Positions 16,182 to 24,608 of a stretch of DNA of 64,000 nucleotides are shown here, in pieces (within the stretch, counting starts at the first letter, position 1; each line of letters begins with the position of its first letter). The stretch comes from Candidatus Paceibacterota bacterium. Lineage in GTDB: Bacteria > Actinomycetota > Actinomycetes > Nanopelagicales > Nanopelagicaceae. The notes under the pieces were generated by a model, which was not told the origin of the DNA, did no database searches, and saw nothing but the letters and a program-made list of their open reading frames with translations. Location of the stretch: contig DATKUL010000002.1 in NCBI GenBank assembly GCA_035530615.1, positions 124,001 to 188,000 on the forward strand. Reading direction: 5' to 3'. The position numbers and the translations under genes are program-made.

Positions 16182-17033
16182 CTATCCTTTAATTCCACCA
16201 CTTGTTAGCCCATCAACAATGCGTCGTTGGACAATTAGGAAAAAGATAATTGGTGGCAAGGTATAGAGCAAAGATGCTGACATGACTCGATCAAGGGGGG
16301 TTGTAAGTTCGCCAATAAGCGAGGCTAAGCCGGTAGAGGCGACCCTCTTATCCATATCAAGGATGAAAGTTGTGGCAAACAGGTACTCATTCCAGGCGTG
16401 GAAAAAGGCTAGAACCGCCCCAGCAACGATTGACGGGGCAATTAGCGGCCAGATGATTAAGCGCTGGATTTGCAACGTCGAGCATCCATCGACAATAGCT
16501 GCTTCTTCAATTTCATGCGGAATCGAATCAATTGCACCTTTGAGCACCCAAACAATGATTGGCATCACGAACGCTGCGTTAACAAGGATCAATCCCCAAA
16601 GGTTATTGATTAGTCCTAAGGAAATGAATAGTGCATACAGTGGAATCACTAGAAGTGCTTCTGGAAGCATTTGAGTTGCAAACATAATGAAGCCGATAAA
16701 TCCTCGGCCACGAAATTTGCGACGTGAAATTGCATAGGCAGCAAAGAGTGCCATTCCGAGACTAGCAAAAGTTGTTCCGACTGCGATGAATGCGGAGTTC
16801 GTCAACCACTTTGCGATTTCCAATTTTTGAAAAAGATTAGAAAATCCACCTAAATTATCGAAGGAAGGCCACAGACGTGGGGATGATGTGAACATTTCAT
16901 TTGTTGGCAGAAGCGAAGTGTTAAACATCCAATAAATAGGAAAGCCAGCGATTATGGCAATGCCGATAATGCATAACAAGATGATCATTGTTGAGATTCG
17001 AGAAGAACGTGCTTTCTTTCGGTTAGAGGACAT
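16182..17033 (-). CDS. Carbohydrate ABC transporter permease, MalG type (CUT1)
   Basis: 283 residues with six hydrophobic segments and the EAA loop EIEEAAIVDGCSTLQIQRLIIWPLIAP. The C-terminus RRIVDGLTSGGIKG is the typical MalG ending. It overlaps the preceding permease stop by one base (TAATG), so the two are translationally coupled. It forms the channel with the MalF-type partner for the ligand bound by the protein at 18070. No ATPase gene accompanies the operon; a shared MsmX/UgpC-like ATPase elsewhere is likely. Confidence 0.9.
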   Translation of the reverse strand: MSSNRKKARSSRISTMIILLCIIGIAIIAGFPIYWMFNTSLLPTNEMFTSSPRLWPSFDNLGGFSNLFQKLEIAKWLTNSAFIAVGTTFASLGMALFAAYAISRRKFRGRGFIGFIMFATQMLPEALLVIPLYALFISLGLINNLWGLILVNAAFVMPIIVWVLKGAIDSIPHEIEEAAIVDGCSTLQIQRLIIWPLIAPSIVAGAVLAFFHAWNEYLFATTFILDMDKRVASTGLASLIGELTTPLDRVMSASLLYTLPPIIFFLIVQRRIVDGLTSGGIKG

Positions 17034-17944
17034 TAGATATTCCGCTCAAGTCGACGATTGGCAAGAAAATAGACAACGGTGCAAGAAACTGAAAGGACAA
17101 ATCCGATTGTTCCGATTGCTGCTCCATAACCGAGATTGCCGTACTGAAAACTTTCGCGATAGAGGCGAACAACGAGAGTTGAAGTTTTGTCAACGGGCCC
17201 ACCTTGGGTCAGAACCCAAATCACGTCAAAACGGCGTAGTGCCCAGATCGACAAAAGCAGCATCATTACATACATCGTTGGACGAATTAATGGGATCGTC
17301 ACATAACGGAAAAGCTTGAAGGATGTTGCCCCATCCACTTTTGCGGCGTCATAAAGATCTTTTGGAACAGATTGAAGAGCAGCTAGAAGTATCAGACTCG
17401 TCAATGGAAAGGTCATCCAAATCGTGACTGTAACGAGGGTTGGGAGTGCTAAAGATGGATTATCTAGCCAATGTTGTTCTTTTCCGATGATGTTTAATTT
17501 ATGCAGGCCTGAGTTGATAATTCCGTATTGAGGATTGAACATCCAAGTGAAAATAAGAGCTACGGCTATGGGAGGAGATGCCCAAGGTAAAGTCACCATG
17601 GTCCGAACGAAAACCTTGCCACGCATTGATCTGTTCATTAGCAACGCTGCGCCTAAACCAAGTATCAGTGCACCGATAACACTTGCGATTGCATAACGTA
17701 CAGTGACAGATAGGGTGCTGAAGAATCCAGAAGAATGTAGAATTTCGTCGTAATTCTTCAATCCAATGTAAGTATTTAATCCGGGATTCAATGTATTTGT
17801 TTCGGTGAAACTAAGTTGGAAGCCGCGGAAAAGTGGATAACCCAAAAATAGTCCAAGATAAATCAGGGCAGGAGCAAGAAGAATCCAATGGGCATTGCGT
17901 CTATACCAAACGTCCGTGTTTGATAATTTTTCCACTTTCGCCAC
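17033..17944 (-). CDS. Carbohydrate ABC transporter permease, MalF/UgpA type (CUT1)
   Basis: 303 residues. A cytoplasmic N-terminus of about 17 residues is followed by hydrophobic segments (LLAPALIYLGLFLGYPLF first), and the EAA loop reads DLYDAAKVDGATSFKLFRYVTIPLIRP. The GTG start has AAGGAG 8 nt upstream. It sits 125 bp downstream of the binding-protein gene, and that gap contains a strong stem-loop which probably reduces permease relative to binding-protein expression. It partners the MalG-type permease at 16182. Confidence 0.9.
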   Translation of the reverse strand: MAKVEKLSNTDVWYRRNAHWILLAPALIYLGLFLGYPLFRGFQLSFTETNTLNPGLNTYIGLKNYDEILHSSGFFSTLSVTVRYAIASVIGALILGLGAALLMNRSMRGKVFVRTMVTLPWASPPIAVALIFTWMFNPQYGIINSGLHKLNIIGKEQHWLDNPSLALPTLVTVTIWMTFPLTSLILLAALQSVPKDLYDAAKVDGATSFKLFRYVTIPLIRPTMYVMMLLLSIWALRRFDVIWVLTQGGPVDKTSTLVVRLYRESFQYGNLGYGAAIGTIGFVLSVSCTVVYFLANRRLERNI

Positions 17945-18001
17945 TATGGCTTCTCCTTATTTTTCAAAATTGAGAGTACTTTGCCGGATAGATCGGTAAC
18001 A

Positions 18002-18054
18002 ATGTGGTTTGGAGTGGGATTCTGTTGCATGTTAAAACCCACTCCAAACCACAT
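18002..18054 (-). promoter_or_regulatory. 17-bp perfect intercistronic hairpin after the binding-protein gene
   Basis: The arms at 18002-18018 and 18038-18054 (ATGTGGTTTGGAGTGGG and its exact complement) enclose a 19-nt loop. It lies between the binding-protein stop (18070) and the permease start (17944), reading leftward. No U-run follows, which argues for an RNase-blocking or attenuating element rather than a simple terminator. The base of the stem (AUGUGGU/ACCACAU) is the same as in the hairpin at 6693-6736. Confidence 0.8.
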
Positions 18055-18069
18055 CAACTTGATATCTTG

Positions 18070-19341
18070 TTACTTATGCAGGATTGACTTCACCTCAGTT
18101 TGTGCTGCATTCATAGCGTCCGTAGGGCTCAAGCCGGATCGAAGGACCAGATCCATCTGCGCGAGAACCGCATGGCGAATTTCAGCAGTCTTCAACTCCG
18201 CCCGCTGAGGCAAAATGAGTTTGCCATAGCGACCAACAGCCTGATATGGCACTACCCATGGTTTATCGAAGATCAGAGCCTTAGGTGGAGTGACCACCGC
18301 TGCAACTCCAGGATGACCAAGGGCGTTCATCAATTGACGCTGTTGGGCTGTCTGTAGCAACCAATTGATGAAAACGGCCGCAGCTTCTTTGTTTTTTGAA
18401 GCTGCATTGATTGATGTACCTTCCAAGATTTGAGCATTAGTTGGAAACGGAAATGGATTCTTGATAATTACAAGATTCTTTTTGATTGCAGGATTCTGGG
18501 TGGAAAAGATTGTTGGTACAGACCCGTTATCAATCTCCATCGCAACTTTGCCTTCCCAGAACATTTGCCGATAAGTAGCAGCTTCTGCTCCTTGAGGGAT
18601 GTACTTCTGGTCGAAAAAGTTCTTATATTCAGTGACAGCCTTAATTACTGCTGCGGAGTTTACGGTTGGGTTTCCATTTGCATCAGTCCAAGAGCCTCCG
18701 AACCCGTAAACCCAATTGCTGAGGTCATACCACCAACCAGTTTCCTGAGTCATTGTGTTACGGAAAGCGAACCCATACTGATCCGTGCCATTTGTTAGTT
18801 TTTTTGCAGCGGCAACAAACTCTGCGAAAGTTGTGGGCACTGCGACATTAGCCTTGTCAAGTAAATCTTTATTTACGATCAGGGCATAACCTAGCGTCTC
18901 CCAAGGAACTCCAAATCGTTTTTTCCCGACTAAAAATTTTGCGTCATAGACGGCTAATCCGCCTGCTGGTTTCTTAATTAATTTAGTGATGTCAGCAAGC
19001 AAGCCAGCTTGTTGGGCCTGGACGAAAACGTCATAATCTAAATTGACAACATCAGGGCCTGATCTAGCACCAAGTTGGGTCAAAATGGTGTTCGCGTAGG
19101 TTGGATACGGAACAGAGACTACTTTCACTTGAATTTTCTTGTGTGATTCGTTGAATGTATCAATCAAGTCGCTTAAGGCTTCACCGCGGCCTGGCTCAAC
19201 AAACTGCCAACTGGACAGAGTAATTGTTACCGGTTTCACAGCCTTACTTTTTGCAGCGAAAGATGGAGAAACCGCTGATATAGCCAGAAATGAGATTGCT
19301 GCCCCTAATGCCAGCGCTCTCAGATGAGAATTTCGAATCAT
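18070..19341 (-). CDS. Extracellular sugar-binding protein, CUT1 (UgpB/MalE-like)
   Basis: A 423-residue precursor with a Sec signal (MIRNSHLRALALGAAISFLAI..., probable cleavage after FAA). The mature protein is a type-2 binding fold: ITLSSWQFVEPGRGEALSDLIDTFNESH at the start, QLGARSGPDVVNLDYD, a central TGWWYDLSNWVYGFGGSW, and a C-terminal helix SPTDAMNAAQTEVKSILHK typical of UgpB-like proteins. It starts at ATG with AGGAGG 8 nt upstream. It is the first gene of a leftward operon with two permeases. Aromatic residues in the centre suggest a sugar ligand; which one is unknown. Confidence 0.88.
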   Translation of the reverse strand: MIRNSHLRALALGAAISFLAISAVSPSFAAKSKAVKPVTITLSSWQFVEPGRGEALSDLIDTFNESHKKIQVKVVSVPYPTYANTILTQLGARSGPDVVNLDYDVFVQAQQAGLLADITKLIKKPAGGLAVYDAKFLVGKKRFGVPWETLGYALIVNKDLLDKANVAVPTTFAEFVAAAKKLTNGTDQYGFAFRNTMTQETGWWYDLSNWVYGFGGSWTDANGNPTVNSAAVIKAVTEYKNFFDQKYIPQGAEAATYRQMFWEGKVAMEIDNGSVPTIFSTQNPAIKKNLVIIKNPFPFPTNAQILEGTSINAASKNKEAAAVFINWLLQTAQQRQLMNALGHPGVAAVVTPPKALIFDKPWVVPYQAVGRYGKLILPQRAELKTAEIRHAVLAQMDLVLRSGLSPTDAMNAAQTEVKSILHK

Positions 19342-19431
19342 TAATCAGGCCTCCTGGGTTCTGGTACTCATAGAAGAAATTTGAGCGTGGCTGGGGACGG
19401 CCAATCGGCTTTTATTCAACATATGAATCAT

Positions 19432-19443
19432 TTGTATGACCAA
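19432..19443. promoter_or_regulatory. Candidate FadR/GntR-type operator
   Basis: TTGTATGACCAA fits the FadR-subfamily pattern T-n-GT-n3-AC-n-A exactly. It abuts the -10 box and would cover the predicted transcription start of the CUT1 operon. The natural candidate binder is the GntR protein encoded at 14593. Confidence 0.45.
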
Positions 19444-19471
19444 TTGTGAAGTTCAAAATGGCGGTTGTCAA
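19443..19471 (-). promoter_or_regulatory. Promoter of the CUT1 transporter operon
   Basis: On the minus strand a perfect -35 TTGACA (19466-19471) and a -10 CACAAT (19443-19448) are separated by 17 nt. The start site would be near 19436, leaving a leader of about 95 nt before the ATG at 19341. Confidence 0.55.
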
Positions 19472-19651
19472 TGGTTCTCAGGTGGTTTTTACCGGCGGCG
19501 GTGCCAGCGCCTGGTCGGCATTAACTCGTGTCAGCCAAGTCGGTATCCCCTCTGTATATAGGGTGGCCCTCGAGATAACGCTCTGAGTCATACACCTTGG
19601 AGTTCACCCGAGTATCCGAAAATGTGTCCGACATTTGCAGGGGAGGTAAGC

Positions 19652-20611
19652 ATGGAAATTCTTCCAGGTATACATCGAATTGAATGCCCCATTGGCACTA
19701 GGTATATTGCCGTTTACGCAATTGTTGGTTCAGCGGCGACCCTCATTGTTGACACTGGATTTGATGGATCGATGCGCGAGGTTGTTGTCCCATATTTTAA
19801 TGCGAATGGTCTTTCTTTAGATGCCGTTCTATATGCCGTGAATACGCATTCAGATTTCGATCACACGGGTGGCAACAGGGCAGTTAAAGAGTTAATGCCT
19901 AATGCTCTGATCTGCTGCGGTGAACGCGATCGACCCATGATCGAAAATCTTCAATCGATGATAGATGATCGCTATGGGGAGTTTGCAGATGATCATAATT
20001 TTGATGAAACTTCTGAGACGAAGGCATTTATAAGAACTGTTGCTTTCCAGACTCGTGTCGATATTGGGTTTTCAGGTAATGAACGCATTGACCTAGGTGA
20101 CCGTGTTATCGAAATTTTGCACACTCCCGGTCACTCATGGGGGCACCTTTCATTCTGGGACGAGAAGACGGGCGTCGTCATTATTGGTGATGCGGTCCTT
20201 GGTGCAAGCGTGCTGCATGCAGATGGTCAACCAGCTTTTCCGCCCACCTATCGTTTTGTTGAGGCATATCGTTCCACGATTCGCTTGCTCAAGGGATACA
20301 AGCCAACAGAAGTACTCACTTCTCACTACCCTCGTTACCAAGGGCAGAGCGCCATTGATTTTCTTGATACCTCTTTGGCGTATACAGATCTAGTGGAACG
20401 CACATGCATGGAAACTTTACAGATGGCCTTTAGGCCATTAACGCTCATGGAATTAATCGACCAATGTCATGAGCGTTTGGGTCCATGGGGGGATCCGGAA
20501 TACAAATACTTGGTTTACCCGGTACTTGGTCATCTTGAGGTACTTGAGTCGTACCAGCGCATTGCTCGCTCGCGAAATGCATCTGGCCTTATGACGTGGT
20601 CGGTAGATTAA
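19652..20611 (+). CDS. MBL-fold metallo-hydrolase
   Basis: About 319 residues starting at ATG 19652, chosen for the GGGGAGG site 8 nt upstream. Metallo-beta-lactamase fold: VDTGFDGSM (first Asp loop), the metal motif NTHSDFDHTGGN in which the second His of HxHxDH is Asp (HxDxDH, a known variant), HTPGHSWGHLSFW, and VIIGDAVLG. A C-terminal helical extension (about 80 residues) carries a winged-helix-like segment, as in glyoxalase-II-like hydrolases of the SdsA/LACTB2 type. It stands alone between the CUT1 operon and the convergent SDR. It probably hydrolyses a lactone or thioester; the latter would connect with the CoA enzymes nearby, but that is inference. Confidence 0.8.
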   Translation: MEILPGIHRIECPIGTRYIAVYAIVGSAATLIVDTGFDGSMREVVVPYFNANGLSLDAVLYAVNTHSDFDHTGGNRAVKELMPNALICCGERDRPMIENLQSMIDDRYGEFADDHNFDETSETKAFIRTVAFQTRVDIGFSGNERIDLGDRVIEILHTPGHSWGHLSFWDEKTGVVIIGDAVLGASVLHADGQPAFPPTYRFVEAYRSTIRLLKGYKPTEVLTSHYPRYQGQSAIDFLDTSLAYTDLVERTCMETLQMAFRPLTLMELIDQCHERLGPWGDPEYKYLVYPVLGHLEVLESYQRIARSRNASGLMTWSVD

Positions 20612-20626
20612 AGTTTTCCAAAAGAT

Positions 20627-21343
20627 TCAAGGTAGGAATGTCACGGAAAAAGCATTATCGACCAATAGGCTTTGGCCAGAAACTCCAGTGTTCAATTCAC
20701 TGCCCAGTGAATAAACGCTATTTCCTACATCCGTAGGAGTTACTAATGTTCCAATTGGTGTAGCGTCGATGACATTGGCTATCTGATCCGACGTTAGACC
20801 TTTTCGAGACATTGGTGTATCCACGACACCAGGTAGAACGGCGTTGACCAAAATGCGATGAGAGCGTCCGAGATCAACAGCTAGAGACCGTACAAGTCCG
20901 CCGACCGCTGCTTTGGAAACTGTATAAGCAAATTTCTCTCTTCGAGTAAATACTTCCGCTAAGGAACTTACGACAACTATCTTGCCCTCTGTGGCAATCG
21001 CATTTTTCTCCATTAGGAGTTTTACTTGTCGAACAATAAAAGTGACATTAACATCAAAAAGTCGTTGGAAATCTTCCTCCTCGGTTGTCATAATAGAACC
21101 ATTCATGTTTATACCTTGCGCAAATACGACTGAATCAAAACTATTTGCCACAATAGCATTTTCAAATTCTTTAGAGTCTTCTAACGGAAGCAATACTTCA
21201 TCTACGAGGCCAGTCGACTGCCGTACTACTGGAAAGACTTGCCATCCATGACTTTTGTATGTTTCGCTGATTGCTGTGCCAAGTGCGCCGGTTGCTCCAA
21301 ATAGAAGTACGCGATTTCGGGGCATCAGAGGATCAACCTTCAT
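20627..21343 (-). CDS. SDR-family oxidoreductase
   Basis: A 238-residue SDR with glycine motif GATGALG (16-22), a shortened NAG-like segment FAQGINMNG, and triad Ser126/127, Tyr140, Lys144. The start at 21343 overlaps the upstream gene by 11 bp; ATG 21325 is an alternative. The basic residue after beta-2 (PVVRQSTG) suggests NADP preference, unlike the other two SDRs of the island. It is co-transcribed leftward with the U32-like gene. The reaction is unknown. Confidence 0.78.
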   Translation of the reverse strand: MKVDPLMPRNRVLLFGATGALGTAISETYKSHGWQVFPVVRQSTGLVDEVLLPLEDSKEFENAIVANSFDSVVFAQGINMNGSIMTTEEEDFQRLFDVNVTFIVRQVKLLMEKNAIATEGKIVVVSSLAEVFTRREKFAYTVSKAAVGGLVRSLAVDLGRSHRILVNAVLPGVVDTPMSRKGLTSDQIANVIDATPIGTLVTPTDVGNSVYSLGSELNTGVSGQSLLVDNAFSVTFLP

Positions 21344-22262
21344 AGTTGTAGCGGGTCAACATCGAGTATCCGATCGCGGCACGGCGCACTCGTTCACGAC
21401 CTGTCGCTTCGATAAGCCCTTGGATATGTCCGCCTGCGGGATATAGTCCGGGAGAGTTTCGGACGGTGAACTTAAGATAGATCGGAGCGGCGACGCGCAC
21501 TAGATCAGGTACCTCGTAGTGACGTACCACTCCGCCAAAATCGTCAGGACCCTCAACATAGACATCGACTGGAATATCCACTTGCGCGCGAATGGTGGCA
21601 ATTTGTTGAAGTGATAGATCGGTGGCGAGATTCAATGTCGATGCGCCTAAGTCGGCAAGCACTTGTGCTGTTGCTGCATTCGGACAGGGCATCGCTACTG
21701 AAGTTTTGAGGATGAAATCTGCAGGCAGATCCCCACGACTTTTCGCTTCGCCCAAGACTTTGAGTAGACCGATATCACCGACTAGGACGGAGCGCACACC
21801 TAGGTCGGCACCGTGAAGAACATCTTCGAGTGCAAAACGAACTTGATCTGTGCCACGTAACGTCGGGGATGCAACGCCACCGGCGGATGAAAGCGGTTGT
21901 TTGCCAATATCCCAGGCCGCTCGCGGTCCTACGAAAAGACAGACTTCGAGGTTGTGCGCATTTCCTAATCTAACCATTTCTTGGATCTCATCATCGGTCT
22001 GCATCATGATGCCTGAACCTTGCGAAATACGATGAAACTTCAAATTTCGTTTCTGTGCTTCGTCAAGAATAGCTTTAAACGCTGATGGACCTTCGACGGA
22101 TGGAATTTCAATCTTCCATCGGTCTCCATCTGGAAATCTTTTCTCTGATTCGGGCAACCCGTCAGCATCGTGATATTCGATTCCCTGCGCTTGGAGTATA
22201 GAAATGGACTTTCCCATGGGACCATGTGGGTCTCGTGTCGATGGCCAGGTTCGCGCTGTCAT
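21333..22262 (-). CDS. U32-peptidase-like TIM-barrel protein of unknown function
   Basis: 309 residues, no signal peptide; the start ATG has AAGGAG 5 nt upstream. The sequence alternates strands and helices like a TIM barrel. Segments such as DLGVRSVLVGDIGLLKVL, ILKTSVAMPCPNAATAQVL, LGASTLNLATDLSLQQI and VYVEGPDDFGG resemble the U32 peptidase/prephenate-dependent hydroxylase superfamily, but the full U32 signature is not evident. It overlaps the downstream SDR by 11 bp. Being within a sugar-acid island, it may act on a small metabolite rather than peptide. I am not sure of the family. Confidence 0.5.
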   Translation of the reverse strand: MTARTWPSTRDPHGPMGKSISILQAQGIEYHDADGLPESEKRFPDGDRWKIEIPSVEGPSAFKAILDEAQKRNLKFHRISQGSGIMMQTDDEIQEMVRLGNAHNLEVCLFVGPRAAWDIGKQPLSSAGGVASPTLRGTDQVRFALEDVLHGADLGVRSVLVGDIGLLKVLGEAKSRGDLPADFILKTSVAMPCPNAATAQVLADLGASTLNLATDLSLQQIATIRAQVDIPVDVYVEGPDDFGGVVRHYEVPDLVRVAAPIYLKFTVRNSPGLYPAGGHIQGLIEATGRERVRRAAIGYSMLTRYNYEG

Positions 22263-22378
22263 GGATACTCCTTCGAATAATTAGCGTGATTCTATCCTTA
22301 TTATGAACAGATGCAATGGTTGCTATTGTCACTGTAATGTTGGTGAACATTTATTTCGATTTGTACTTTCAAAACCGG

Positions 22379-22394
22379 TTTGTTTTGGAACAAA
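22379..22394. promoter_or_regulatory. Inverted repeat in the divergent region upstream of the DgoD-like operon
   Basis: TTTGTT-TTGG-AACAAA is a perfect 6-bp inverted repeat lying about midway between the divergent genes at 22262 and 22502. It is a candidate operator; no regulator gene adjoins it. Confidence 0.3.
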
Positions 22395-22501
22395 TAGGAA
22401 CCTATGCTCATTATTCGAGGAAAGCAGTAGACTTTTAACCGATGTTAGTTTAAGAATTATAAAGAGCGAGTGCCAAGAGCGAATGCGGGGTTGCATGTTT
22501 C

Positions 22502-23671
22502 ATGAAGATCACTGGATTTGAAATTGTTGTAGTTGGGACGCCGTGGCGAGAGTTAACAATTGTCGAAGTCCAGACGGATGTTGGAATTACTGGTCTTGGA
22601 GAAGTACGCATGGTGAATAAAACCGATACTTTGATTGCGGCGATTGAAGAGTTGGGAAACCGTTACCTCATAGGCGCTGACCCCGCAGATCTTTCCAAGC
22701 TTGCTTGGAATATCAAAGTTGCTGAGTATGGCTTACCAGGTGAAGTTGGACAGAGCGCGTTAGCAGTTTTTGATATTGCGTGTTGGGACATCCTTGGTAA
22801 ATCTTTGGGAGTGCCTGTTTACCAATTGTTGGGTGGTGTATTTACCGCACGGGTCGAAGCATATGCCAACGGTTGGTATCAAGGAGATCGTGATCCCAAA
22901 GTTATTGCGGAGTACGCGGGGAAGGTTGTTGAACGTGGATATCGTGGATTGAAGATCGATCCCTTCGGCCATGCAAGTGCTGAGATAAGTCGCAATGCTC
23001 TGCGTGAATCTGTCGGCATTCTGGAAGCGGTGAGGGGTGCGGTGGGACCGGATATAAATATTTATGTTGAAATGCACGGTCGATTTACATCCTCATCCGC
23101 TCGAGCGGTTGCCAAAGCCATCGAACATATTGAGCCGGCATGGATAGAGGAGCCTGTTTCGCCGATGGATATTGGCGGTTTGCGCAATGTTCGTAATCAT
23201 ACACATCTGCCAATCGCATTAGGTGAACGAATTCATCAAGAGACAGATTTGATTCCATTCTTGGAAGAAGGTCTTGTAGACATCCTGCAAGTTGATACAA
23301 CTCACTGCGGAGGGATTACGGGACTACAGCGTTTAGTGGGGTGGAGTGATGCTTACAATGTTCGTCTGGCACCACATAATGTGGCTGGACCAATCGGTAC
23401 GGCTGCGGCTCTGCATGTTGCCATTGCAGCATCAAACACCAAAGTATTAGAACACTTTAATGATTTCGCTGACCCGTGGATTCATGAAATCGTTGAGGGA
23501 GCCCCATACGTAAATCCAAAAGATGGTTGTTTTGAGTTGCCGACAGCACCTGGATTAGGAGTAACTCTCAATCGGGCGGCGTGTGCCGAGCATCCACGGA
23601 CTGGTGGGCGACTAGCGTTGTATGCTCCAGGCTGGGAGAAACGACAGGATGTCAAGAACTACGGTGGCTGA
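22502..23671 (+). CDS. Galactonate dehydratase-like enolase-superfamily enzyme
   Basis: 389 residues. The barrel has Lys151 (LKIDPFG, a K-x-D variant), Glu190 in place of the usual Asp metal ligand (EMHGR), catalytic His192, Glu216 (IEEP), Glu242 (GER) and His292 (APHN). Capping-domain and barrel landmarks (IGADPADLSKL, LGEV, CGGITG) match aldonate dehydratases. It starts an operon with a sugar-acid kinase and a DgoA-like aldolase, which together would complete aldonate to pyruvate plus glyceraldehyde-3-phosphate. It differs from the dehydratase at 9507 in the Asp-to-Glu ligand, suggesting another aldonate epimer. Confidence 0.87.
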   Translation: MKITGFEIVVVGTPWRELTIVEVQTDVGITGLGEVRMVNKTDTLIAAIEELGNRYLIGADPADLSKLAWNIKVAEYGLPGEVGQSALAVFDIACWDILGKSLGVPVYQLLGGVFTARVEAYANGWYQGDRDPKVIAEYAGKVVERGYRGLKIDPFGHASAEISRNALRESVGILEAVRGAVGPDINIYVEMHGRFTSSSARAVAKAIEHIEPAWIEEPVSPMDIGGLRNVRNHTHLPIALGERIHQETDLIPFLEEGLVDILQVDTTHCGGITGLQRLVGWSDAYNVRLAPHNVAGPIGTAAALHVAIAASNTKVLEHFNDFADPWIHEIVEGAPYVNPKDGCFELPTAPGLGVTLNRAACAEHPRTGGRLALYAPGWEKRQDVKNYGG

Positions 23672-24608
23672 TCTTTTTACCTTTGGTGAAGCACTTGCGT
23701 TGTTTCTAGCTGAAGACACAGACTCAGTTGTTTCTGCACGTAAATTCGACCTCCAAGTGGTTGGGGCTGAGGCTAATGTTGCTGTAGCCGTGAGCCGCTT
23801 GGGTCTTTCCTCTATTTTTCAAACTCGTGTCGGCTTGGACGAATTGGGGGATGTGATTATTGGGGAGTTGCTAAAGGAAAAAATTGATGTTTCTCGGATC
23901 CGACGAGTTGATAACTACACAGGGGCGATCGTGCGCAACCGAGGAACCTCACAACCAGTCAACGTGACCTATTTGCGCACTTCGAGTGCGGCTTCGACGA
24001 TGACGCCACGCGATATCGAGGCATCGGACATAGAGGAATGTCGTTGGTTGCATGTCACGGGAATAACTGCGGCAATTTCGCAGAGCGCCTGCGCTACTGT
24101 TGCCGAAGCACTAAATATTGGGCGCGCTGCAGAGACTATGAAGAGTTTTGACCTCAATATCCGTCGAAAATTATGGAGTGAGACGCGAGCGCGCGAGGTT
24201 TTATATGATCTAGTGCAGAATATAGATGTCGTATTCGGGGGTGCCGATGAGTACCAAGTGGTGTGGGGGTCAGATGATCCCAAAACAAATTTACAAAACG
24301 CCGTTAATCGGGGAATCAAGACAGCAATTATGACCGCGGGACCAGCACTGATCAGGGTGCTAAGCGATGGAGAATATTTCGAAGTATCCCCACCCCTGGT
24401 CACGGCGATCGATCCAGTCGGTTCGGGTGATGCTTTTGTTGGTGGCACGATTGCTGGCCTGCTCGCTGGACTCGAACTGGAGCGGGCTGTTGTGCAGGGA
24501 AGTGAATGCGGCGCTTCAGTTGCTACGCAAATTGGAGATTGGATCGGCCTTCCATATGGCATTGCGGGGCGCAGGATAGACACCAGCGAAAGGGAGCCGA
24601 CTTCATGA
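23649..24608 (+). CDS. PfkB-family carbohydrate kinase, 2-keto-3-deoxy-sugar-acid kinase-like
   Basis: About 319 residues from ATG 23649, overlapping the dehydratase end by 23 bp; a GTG at about 23663 is also possible. Ribokinase-fold hallmarks are GEALALF, the substrate-contacting VGAEANVAVAVSRLG, and the ATP/catalytic segment DPVGSGDAFVGGTIAG with the catalytic Asp. The downstream gene overlaps by ATGA and encodes the matching aldolase. It most likely phosphorylates 2-keto-3-deoxy-gluconate or -galactonate at C6 using ATP. Specificity between the epimers is not decidable. Confidence 0.85.
   Translation: MSRTTVADLFTFGEALALFLAEDTDSVVSARKFDLQVVGAEANVAVAVSRLGLSSIFQTRVGLDELGDVIIGELLKEKIDVSRIRRVDNYTGAIVRNRGTSQPVNVTYLRTSSAASTMTPRDIEASDIEECRWLHVTGITAAISQSACATVAEALNIGRAAETMKSFDLNIRRKLWSETRAREVLYDLVQNIDVVFGGADEYQVVWGSDDPKTNLQNAVNRGIKTAIMTAGPALIRVLSDGEYFEVSPPLVTAIDPVGSGDAFVGGTIAGLLAGLELERAVVQGSECGASVATQIGDWIGLPYGIAGRRIDTSEREPTS

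Larger units (their letters stand above)
19342..19651. other. Divergent intergenic region (CUT1 operon / MBL hydrolase)
   Basis: No gene is seen. Leftward it has a promoter (19443-19471) and a FadR-type site (19432-19443). Rightward there is a TATATA (19555-19560) that could serve the hydrolase gene, and a 6-bp inverted repeat AAATGT-5-ACATTT (19620-19636) just before the GGGGAGG ribosome site. Confidence 0.5.

Noticed and set aside
17944-18054. A 36-codon leftward ORF from the hairpin to the CUT1 permease start (M-W-F-G start)
   Set aside because: No ribosome site, its ATG is buried in the 17-bp stem, and codon use looks incidental; kept only as a remark on the hairpin.
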